Assembly: GCF_039532605.1 (NCBI RefSeq) | Contig: NZ_BAAARY010000017.1 | Coordinates: forward strand, 1-45,924 | Reading direction: 5' to 3' | Origin: Pilimelia columellifera | GTDB lineage: Bacteria > Actinomycetota > Actinomycetes > Mycobacteriales > Micromonosporaceae | DNA: 45,924 bases | In this document: in pieces, positions 40,050-45,924 of the stretch | How the letters are laid out: every line of letters begins with the position of its first letter | Numbering within the stretch: the first letter of the stretch is position 1 | Made by a program: the position numbers and the translations under genes | Notes under the pieces: model-generated | Told to the model about the DNA's origin: nothing | Database searches by the model: none | Seen by the model: only the letters and a program-made list of their open reading frames with translations

Positions 40050-41113
40050 CGGCCGGCCGCCGTCATGAGGACCTCGTGGAAGCGCTCGAACAGTCGGCCG
40101 CGGTTGAACCTGCGGGCGGCCAGACCGGCCGCCGCCGCCCGGGCTTCGGCTCGGCCCCGCGGATCATCAAGTAGATGGTTGATCATCTTGGCCGCCTGCG
40201 CCGGGTCGTCGGGCGGCAACCAGACGCCGGCGCCGGTCTCCACCAGCAGGTCGGTCAGCCAGCCGCCGTAGTTGACGGCCACCGGTTTGCTGGCGGCGAG
40301 CGCGTCGAAGACCAGGGCCGGGGCGACGCCCCGCAGCTGTGGCCGATCGGCCAGCGTGGACATGGCGAGGTCGCAGGCCCCGAACCAGGCGACGACGTCA
40401 GGTCGGGCAGCGGCGTTCAGGACGAAGAAGGTGCGGTCGAGCGTGCCGAGACCGGCAGCAAGGGACTGGACGACGCCAGCACGGGGGCCGTCGCCGACGA
40501 CGACCGTGCGGACGTCAGGGTCCAGCTCCGCCAGCGCCGCTGAGGCGCGGGCCAGGTGCTCGACGCCGTTCGCCGGGCCCAGCGGTCCGGCGTAGAGCAG
40601 CAGGGGACGGTCACCGAGCCACGGGGTACGGGCGCGCAGCGCGGCGCCGGCGCGGTCCGCGCCGACGAACGGGTCGAAGTCGCAGCCGTGCGGGATCATC
40701 TCGACCGGGAGGCCGGGAAACCGGCGTCGGATGCGGTCGGCGACCCGCGGGGTCAGCGCGACGACGGCGGCTGAGCGGCGGTAGACGAGGGTTTCCAGGC
40801 CGCGGGCGATGGCGCGACCGGCCGGACCGCTGACATCGCGGGCGCCCGTCCGCTCCGGGCCCAGGTCCGGGGCCTCGACGACCAGGGGCGTGCGGGATCG
40901 GTAGCCAGCCAGGGCGCCGCGGACGGTGGCGGCGCGTAGCGGACCCGTGGCAACGACAAGGTCAGCAGGTTGGCGAGCGGCCGCCGGCGCGGCGTCGGCG
41001 ACGAGGCGGACCTGGTGGCCGCGTTGGACCAGACGGCGGGCGAATTCCTGTGCGCGGTCCCCGCCACCCGTCGTGGCGTCACGGAAATACGGCACAATAT
41101 AGGTAATTCGCAT
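40046..41113 (-). CDS. Glycosyltransferase family 4 protein
   Basis: A 355-residue GT-B glycosyltransferase. The N-terminal acceptor domain opens with YIVPYFRDATTGGGDRAQEF; the linker and donor domain carry PLLLYAGPLGPANGVEHL, VVVGDGPRAG and a degenerate E-x7-E region (PALVFDALAASKPVAVNYGG), where the first Glu of the usual motif is not obvious. It would add a sugar from a nucleotide donor to the repeat unit begun by the sugar transferase. No ribosome site is seen. A -10 box 6 nt before ATG 41113 suggests a leaderless internal promoter. Confidence 0.85.
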   Translation of the reverse strand: MRITYIVPYFRDATTGGGDRAQEFARRLVQRGHQVRLVADAAPAAARQPADLVVATGPLRAATVRGALAGYRSRTPLVVEAPDLGPERTGARDVSGPAGRAIARGLETLVYRRSAAVVALTPRVADRIRRRFPGLPVEMIPHGCDFDPFVGADRAGAALRARTPWLGDRPLLLYAGPLGPANGVEHLARASAALAELDPDVRTVVVGDGPRAGVVQSLAAGLGTLDRTFFVLNAAARPDVVAWFGACDLAMSTLADRPQLRGVAPALVFDALAASKPVAVNYGGWLTDLLVETGAGVWLPPDDPAQAAKMINHLLDDPRGRAEARAAAAGLAARRFNRGRLFERFHEVLMTAAGR

Positions 41114-41119
41114 AGTTGA

Positions 41120-41125
41120 ACGCTA
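41120..41125 (-). promoter_or_regulatory. -10 box of a probable leaderless promoter for the glycosyltransferase gene
   Basis: TAGCGT on the minus strand ends 6 nt before ATG 41113, so transcription should start at about the start codon. This is the same hexamer as in the gcvP leader promoter. No clear -35 box is present. The gap to the sugar transferase is 83 bp, enough for a separate promoter. Confidence 0.35.
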
Positions 41126-41196
41126 CCGCGCCGGTACCGCACGACCAGGGAAAACAACGGCTAAAACAGTCCATACATCCCTGACTGGCCAGGAGG

Positions 41197-41832
41197 TCAA
41201 CGGGCCGTCTGCGCACCGGACCGGTCCCCGGCGCCGACGAACTCCGGCATCGTCGCCGCGCCAGGGGCCGTGACGCCGCGGCGGCTCAGGAGCACGCCGA
41301 TCGTCGCCGCCAGGATCCACAGATCGCCGCGCAGGCTGCGCCCCTCGACGTAACGGACGTCCCACTCCAGGCGCTCGTCCCACGGCACGGCGTTTCGACC
41401 CTGGACCTGCGCCAGGCCGGTCAGGCCCGGCAGCACCTCATGCCGGCGGGCCTGCCGGGCGGTGTACCGGTCCAGATATGACATGAGCAGCGGGCGAGGT
41501 CCGACGAAGCTCATCTGGCCGCGGGCGATGTTCCACAGCGACGGCAACTCGTCCAGACTCGACGCCCGCAGCCGCCGTCCGGCCGGCGTCAGCCGCTGCT
41601 CGTCCGCGACCAGCGCTCCGGCTGGGTCCACCGGCCGCATGGTCCGGAACTTGACCAGCGGGAAGCCGACGCCGTGGCGGCCGGGCCGGTGCTGGACGAA
41701 GAGCACCGGACGGCCGATCGTGGCCGCGACCACGATCGCGGTGACCGCGACCAGCAGGACGGCGACCGGCGCTACCAGCAGCAGCAGCGCCAGATCCATC
41801 GCCCGTTTGGCCCGCCGCTGGGCGGGGGTCAC
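41197..41832 (-). CDS. Sugar transferase (undecaprenyl-phosphate phosphoglycosyltransferase, PF02397)
   Basis: A 211-residue monotopic phosphoglycosyltransferase that starts glycan assembly by moving a sugar phosphate from a nucleotide sugar to undecaprenyl phosphate. An N-terminal hydrophobic helix (ALLLLVAPVAVLLVAVTAIV) is followed by LVKFRTMR, LDELPSLWNIARGQMSFVGPRPL and LPGLTGLAQVQGRN, all family hallmarks; the catalytic Asp-Glu pair is in SLDELP. It is the short form without the WcaJ N-terminal membrane domain. GTGA overlap couples it to the BY-kinase gene. Confidence 0.93.
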   Translation of the reverse strand: MTPAQRRAKRAMDLALLLLVAPVAVLLVAVTAIVVAATIGRPVLFVQHRPGRHGVGFPLVKFRTMRPVDPAGALVADEQRLTPAGRRLRASSLDELPSLWNIARGQMSFVGPRPLLMSYLDRYTARQARRHEVLPGLTGLAQVQGRNAVPWDERLEWDVRYVEGRSLRGDLWILAATIGVLLSRRGVTAPGAATMPEFVGAGDRSGAQTAR

Positions 41833-43271
41833 CGGTCCTGCCCCGCGCTCACCGGTTCGGGACGCGCCCCGAACCGGTCGGCGGGCCCGGCGCCGGATCG
41901 GTGGTGGCCCTTCCGCCGATCCGGCGCGCCGGCGTCATAGCCGTAGTACTGGTACGGGTCGCCATCACCGGGCGTGACCATGTTGAGCACACAGCCCAGC
42001 AGCCGGGCGTCGACCGAGCGGACCGCGGCGGCCGCGGCGGCCACCTGGGCCGCGGTGGTCCTACGGGCCCGGGTGACCAGCAGCGCGCCGTCGGCGCGGG
42101 CCGCCGCGATCGCGCCGTCGGTGACCGGCAACAGCGGCGGACAGTCCACGATGACCATGTCGAACTGGTCCCGGAAGTGACGCAGCAGGTCGGACATGTG
42201 CTCCGAGCCGAGGAGCTCGCTGGGGTTGGGCGGCAGGAACCCGCTGGGCAGCACCCACAGACCGGCCCCCCACGGTTGGAGGACGTCGCCCAGCTCAGCC
42301 TGCCCGGCCAGGACGGTGGTGAGGCCGACGGCGCCCTCGATGCCCAGGTATTCGGCGATCCGAGGCCGGCGCAGGTCCGCGTCGATGAGCAGCACCCGTT
42401 TGCCGGCCTCGGTGAACAGGATCGCCAGGTTGCAGGCGGTGGAGGACTTGCCCTCGCCGGAGACGGCGCTGGTGACCGCCAGCGTCCGGACCGGACGGTC
42501 GATGTCGACGAACTGCAGGTTGGTGCGCAGCTGCCGGAGCGCCTCGGCCCGGGGCGAGTGTCCGGCGTGGGTGACCAGTCGTTGCGGGGTGTCCCGGGCG
42601 GCCTGGTCGAACGGCACGCTGGCCAGCACCGGGGCCCCGACGAGGTCCCGCAGGCCGTCGCTGGTCTTGATGGTGGTGTCGAGGATCTCCCGGAGCGCCG
42701 CGCAGCCGGCCCCGATGAGGACGCCGAGCAGCGCGGCGAGGGCCAGATTGCGGACCCGCCGGGGCGCGACCGGCGTCGGGTCCAGGGCCGGCCCGACGAC
42801 CAGCTCGACCTTGACGGCCGAGCGGCTCTGCCCCGGCGGTGTCTCCAGCTCCTCGACCAGGGTGCTGAAGTGGCGGGCCAACGAGGTAGCCAGGGCCAGC
42901 GATCGTTGCCTGGACTCGTCGACGACGACGGCGTCGAGCAGCACGGTCTCGGGCTTGGCGGTGGCGGTGATCCGCTGGCGGACCCGCTCGGCGTCCAGGC
43001 CCGCGCCGGCTGTCCCGGCGACGAGACGGGCGAGCCGGTCGCTGGCGAGGAGGCTGGCGTAGGACTTCACCCGCTGCTGGGTGAACAGCCCGCCCTCGTA
43101 CGCCGCGCCGACGCCGCTGTTGGGAGTGCTGACGAAGAAGGTGAGCGAGGTGGCATAGCGGGGGGTGGTGTTCACCGTGACGACGGCGGCCAGGGACAGC
43201 GTCGCCGATAGCGCGCCCAGAACCCACCACCAGCGTTTACGGACGGCTCGTAGCAGGTCCGGCAGCTCCAC
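41829..43271 (-). CDS. Wzz/BY-kinase fusion, exopolysaccharide chain-length regulator
   Basis: A 480-residue fused protein. The Wzz-like membrane part spans about residues 1-195, with helices at WWWVLGALSATLSLAAVV and LALAALLGVLIGAGCAAL. The BY-kinase domain follows: Walker A SAVSGEGKSSTACNLA, Walker A' VLLIDADLRRP and Walker B VIVDCPPLLPVTD. The C-terminal tail has a small Tyr cluster (YQYYGYD) for autophosphorylation and ends disordered. It should control polymer length and export. The start is GTG 43271; it is the first gene of the minus-strand operon, divergent from the CapD gene across 208 relatively AT-rich bases. Confidence 0.92.
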   Translation of the reverse strand: MELPDLLRAVRKRWWWVLGALSATLSLAAVVTVNTTPRYATSLTFFVSTPNSGVGAAYEGGLFTQQRVKSYASLLASDRLARLVAGTAGAGLDAERVRQRITATAKPETVLLDAVVVDESRQRSLALATSLARHFSTLVEELETPPGQSRSAVKVELVVGPALDPTPVAPRRVRNLALAALLGVLIGAGCAALREILDTTIKTSDGLRDLVGAPVLASVPFDQAARDTPQRLVTHAGHSPRAEALRQLRTNLQFVDIDRPVRTLAVTSAVSGEGKSSTACNLAILFTEAGKRVLLIDADLRRPRIAEYLGIEGAVGLTTVLAGQAELGDVLQPWGAGLWVLPSGFLPPNPSELLGSEHMSDLLRHFRDQFDMVIVDCPPLLPVTDGAIAAARADGALLVTRARRTTAAQVAAAAAAVRSVDARLLGCVLNMVTPGDGDPYQYYGYDAGAPDRRKGHHRSGAGPADRFGARPEPVSAGQDR

Positions 43272-43479
43272 AGCTCAGCCCCCAAATCCCCCATAGAACG
43301 ACAGAACAACTATATGGCTGGAGAGACCGCGAAGCAGGTGAAAGCAGTTTCCTACCTATTCTCCGAAAAGATCGATTTAGTCTCGGGAAGGCGCCGCGTC
43401 GCGCTTCGGGCGCGTGACCGGCCAGGTCCCGACTCACTAACGCGCAGAGCGCGATATAGCGTATTGGCGGATAAACAGG

Positions 43480-45351
43480 ATGAAGCAGGGCAAGACGCGA
43501 TACTGGTCCTGGTGGGCGCTCGTCGATCTGGCCGCCTGGGCGGCCGGGCTCAGCGCCGCCGTCATCGCACGCTACGAACTGTCGCTCACCAGCGCCCATC
43601 TCAGCCCGCTGGCGTTCGCCGCGCCCGCCGCCGGCCTGCTGCACGTCGGCGCCGGCCACGCGCTGTGCCTGTACCGCGGTCGGCACCGACCGGCCAGCTT
43701 CGCCGAGGCGAGGACGATCACCCTGGCCGTCCTTCTCACCGCCGCCGCTCTTACCGTCGCGACCGCGACAGTGGAGCCCCGCCCGGTCCCGATCAGCACC
43801 CCGGCCCTCGGCGGCGCCTGCGCCCTGGTCCTCATGTGCGCGGCCCGCAGCGCCTGGCGGGCCCGACGGGAACAACGCGACCACGCCCGGCTCACCGCCG
43901 CCGATCCGATCCTGCTCTACGGCGCCGGCCGGGTCGGCCAGGCCACCCTCAACGCGATGCTCGACGACCCGCAGGCCCGGTACCGGCCGGTGGGCCTGCT
44001 CGACGACGACCCAGAAAAGCGCCGGCTCCGGATCCGTGGCGTGCCGGTCATCGGAGGTCGCGACCAGATCGGGGCCGCCGTGGCCGCCACCGGCGCCCGG
44101 GCCATCGCGGTCACCGCCGAGGCGCTCGACCCGATGCTGCTCGCCGACGTCCGGGCCCACGCCCGTGCCGCCGGGGCCGCCCTCACCACCGTGCCGTCGA
44201 TCCACGATCTGCTCGACCGACGCGGCCGCATCCGCGACGTCACCGACATCGACCTCGACGAGGTGCTCGGCCGGCGGCGGATCGAGACCGACCTGGCGGC
44301 CGCCCACCGCCACCTCACCGGCAAGCGCATCCTCGTGCTCGGCGCCGGCGGCTCCATCGGCGCCGAGCTGTGCCGCCAGCTGCACGCGTTGCGGCCAGCC
44401 GAGTTGATGCTGCTCGACCGGGATGAGTCGGCGCTGCACGCCGTCCAGCTCGCGCTGCATGGCCGGGCCATGCTCGACTCCCCCGACACGATCCTGGCCG
44501 ACATCCGGGACGTGGCCCGGATCCGCGCGATCGTCGCCGACCGGCGCCCCCAGGTGGTATTCCACGCCGCCGCGCTCAAGCACCTGCCGATGCTCCAGCG
44601 CTCGCCCGGCGAAGCGGTCAAGACCAACGTCTGGGGCACGCTGGCAGTCCTGGACGCGTGCGCCGGCGTCGAGCGATTCGTCAACATCTCCACCGACAAG
44701 GCGGCCAACCCGGTCAACGTGCTCGGCTACAGCAAACGGATCACCGAGCGGCTGACCGCCCACGCGGGGCTGGTCAATCCCGGCCAGTTCCTCAACGTGC
44801 GGTTCGGCAACGTGCTCGGCAGCCGCGGCTCGGTGCTCACCGCATTCGCCGCGCAGGTCGCCGCCGGTGGGCCGATCACGGTCACCCATCCGGACATCAC
44901 CCGCTACTTCATGACCGTTCAGGAGGCCGTGCAGCTGGTGATCCAGGCGAGCCTGGTGGGCCGCGACGGGCAGGCCCTGGTGCTGGACATGGGCGCCCCG
45001 GTGCGGATCGCCGACGTGGCGCGCCGGCTCGCCGCCACCGCCGAGCGACCGGTGGAGATCGCGTTCACCGGCCTCCGGCCCGGCGAGAAGCTGCACGAGG
45101 ACCTGTTCGGCGTCGACGAGGTCGACGAGCGCCCGGCGCACCCGCTCATCTCGCAGGTCGCGGTGCCCGCGCTCGACCCCGCGGAGGCACACACCCTCGA
45201 TCCCGACGGGCCGACCGAGGATCTCATCGCCGCGCTGGCCAAGCTGGCCGCGGCCCCGGCGCCGGTCTGGCAACGGGCGTCGGCCAGGGACAGGACGCCG
45301 CTCCCGGACCGCCAGGTCACCGCGTTCCGGGAGCAGTTCGTGACGCGGTAG
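43480..45351 (+). CDS. CapD/FlaA1-family polysaccharide biosynthesis protein (NDP-sugar 4,6-dehydratase)
   Basis: A 623-residue protein. Four N-terminal helices (to about residue 125) and a CoA-binding-like domain (ILLYGAGRVGQATL, about 146-260) precede an extended SDR (about 280-590) with VLGAGGSIGAELCRQL, FHAAALKHLPML, STDKAANPVNVLGYSK, RFGNVLGSRGSV and LRPGEKLHEDL. It probably makes a 4-keto-6-deoxy UDP-HexNAc for the exopolysaccharide. At the catalytic Tyr/Met position of the LGYSK block stands Leu (LxxxK), with Tyr one residue before Ser. ATG 43480 has only a weak AGG site. It is divergent from the BY-kinase gene. Confidence 0.92.
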   Translation: MKQGKTRYWSWWALVDLAAWAAGLSAAVIARYELSLTSAHLSPLAFAAPAAGLLHVGAGHALCLYRGRHRPASFAEARTITLAVLLTAAALTVATATVEPRPVPISTPALGGACALVLMCAARSAWRARREQRDHARLTAADPILLYGAGRVGQATLNAMLDDPQARYRPVGLLDDDPEKRRLRIRGVPVIGGRDQIGAAVAATGARAIAVTAEALDPMLLADVRAHARAAGAALTTVPSIHDLLDRRGRIRDVTDIDLDEVLGRRRIETDLAAAHRHLTGKRILVLGAGGSIGAELCRQLHALRPAELMLLDRDESALHAVQLALHGRAMLDSPDTILADIRDVARIRAIVADRRPQVVFHAAALKHLPMLQRSPGEAVKTNVWGTLAVLDACAGVERFVNISTDKAANPVNVLGYSKRITERLTAHAGLVNPGQFLNVRFGNVLGSRGSVLTAFAAQVAAGGPITVTHPDITRYFMTVQEAVQLVIQASLVGRDGQALVLDMGAPVRIADVARRLAATAERPVEIAFTGLRPGEKLHEDLFGVDEVDERPAHPLISQVAVPALDPAEAHTLDPDGPTEDLIAALAKLAAAPAPVWQRASARDRTPLPDRQVTAFREQFVTR

Positions 45352-45408
45352 GGGACGTCGAGCCCGGTCCGGGGCGGGCTCGCCTCGCGCGTCCGTCCGT
45401 TTGTACTC

Positions 45409-45761
45409 ATGGTGATAGCGGCCAGCAGCCTGGTTCTTCTCGCCGGGACGGCAGTGGCCAACGCCGGGGACCGGGATGATGACCGCGACGACCGGCGGTC
45501 TACCGTCACCGGGCAGCGGGGCGGAGCGTCGTTCGAGCTGGAGATCGATCCAGAACTCGATGCCGAGTTCGGTCCACGGCGGTCAACGCCGCGCAGGCCA
45601 CGGCGATCGTGGCCGACGCCTTTCCCTGCGCCAGGGTGACCGAGGCCGAACTCGACGAACGTGGCGACGGGCCGATCTGGGAGATGAAGTTCGATCTCGG
45701 CGGACGCGAACGGGAAGTCGATGTCGACGCCGACAACGGCGCTGTCCTCGGCTCGGACTGA
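45409..45761 (+). pseudogene. Frameshifted secreted PepSY-domain protein
   Basis: ATG 45409 opens a signal-peptide-like stretch (MVIAASSLVLLAGTAVANAG), then an Asp/Arg-rich linker and FELEIDPELDAEFGP. At about 45570-45576 the frame goes wrong and becomes Arg/Pro-rich. The neighbouring frame (to TGA 45759-45761) reads TAVNAAQATAIVADAFP and IWEMKFDLGGREREVDVDAD, a PepSY domain. One added C in the GGTCCACGG run restores E-F-G-P-T-A-V-N without a break. The intact protein would be about 117 residues. The short basic n-region is missing at the start, so the true start may differ. A sequencing error is a live alternative. Confidence 0.7.
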
Positions 45762-45794
45762 CCCGGAGCCAGCCGGTGGTCGGCGGATTTACGA

Positions 45795-45924
45795 TCACCA
45801 GGAGGTGGTGGCGTAGACGCCCTTTGACCAGGCGCCCCAGCCGCCGGAGTTCTTGGCGCGGACTTTGAATTGGTAGCGGGTGCCGGATCGTAGTCTGTTG
45901 ACGTCGGTCTGGGTGGTCCAGGAG
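45795..45924 (-). CDS. Fibronectin type III domain protein, C-terminal fragment (partial)
   Basis: On the minus strand the window edge enters a frame ending TGA at 45795-45797. It reads WTTQTDVNRLRSG, then TRYQFKVRAKNSGGWGAWSK, and ends ATTSW. LxxGTxYxFxVRAxNxxGxG is the fibronectin type III signature (strands F and G). The domain sits at the extreme C-terminus. FN3 domains at protein ends are usual in secreted actinobacterial hydrolases and surface proteins. The rest lies outside the window. Confidence 0.75.
   Translation of the reverse strand, partial: SWTTQTDVNRLRSGTRYQFKVRAKNSGGWGAWSKGVYATTSW

Overview
The window is very GC-rich with GTG/TTG starts, many ATGA/GTGA stop-start overlaps and a gene order found across Actinobacteria (gcvH - garA/odhI - ftsR - DUF151 nuclease - MerR - gcvP, plus DUF881 - small basic protein - DUF881 - pgsA-like). 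A filamentous actinomycete, most likely of the Micromonosporaceae, fits best. That is inference from gene content; no rRNA or other taxonomic marker is present, and I see no tRNA, CRISPR array or insertion sequence.

Layout. 0-2.8 kb: a phosphatase remnant, a uronate-dehydrogenase-like enzyme, a small conserved protein and a solitary tyrosine recombinase. 2.8-7.7 kb: an MFS permease, a coupled unknown protein and PlsC-type acyltransferase, and a divergent pair made of a polytopic membrane protein and a TSUP exporter that appears to start at ATT. 7.7-9.7 kb: a frameshifted membrane-anchored protein, a GNAT and an SDR. 9.8-15.6 kb: a three-gene NRPS-independent siderophore (NIS) operon (two IucA/IucC synthetases and a PLP decarboxylase) converging on a Tat-exported class V aminotransferase-like enzyme. 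15.9-18.1 kb: an unknown protein, pabB and a DUF5999 protein.

18.2-28.1 kb is conserved core. gcvP sits under a glycine riboswitch, then come the two MerR regulators, DUF151, the FHA protein, gcvH and the DUF881/Sbp/CDP-alcohol phosphatidyltransferase operon. A sulfotransferase gene lies between gcvP and the rest. 28.2-31.2 kb: an M23 peptidase with a FliA-type promoter divergent from a FliA/WhiG-family sigma factor, then a secreted coiled-coil protein with an M15-like C-terminus. 31.2-37.5 kb: AEC transporter, secreted protein, FabG-type SDR, thiolase, PP2C phosphatase and 6-phosphogluconate dehydrogenase. 37.6-45.4 kb: a surface protein with an LAVTG sorting signal and an exopolysaccharide locus (BY-kinase/Wzz fusion, sugar transferase, glycosyltransferase, DUF4012 protein, divergent CapD-type dehydratase). 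The window ends with a frameshifted PepSY protein and the C-terminus of a fibronectin type III protein.

The most interesting part is 9.8-15.6 kb: a carboxylate-type NIS siderophore operon beside a Tat-exported PLP enzyme, which recalls the periplasmic pyoverdine tailoring enzyme PvdN. Also notable are the ATT-initiated TSUP gene, the sigma factor/M23 pair with a CTCA-N15-GCCG promoter, and three broken genes whose lesions can be placed.
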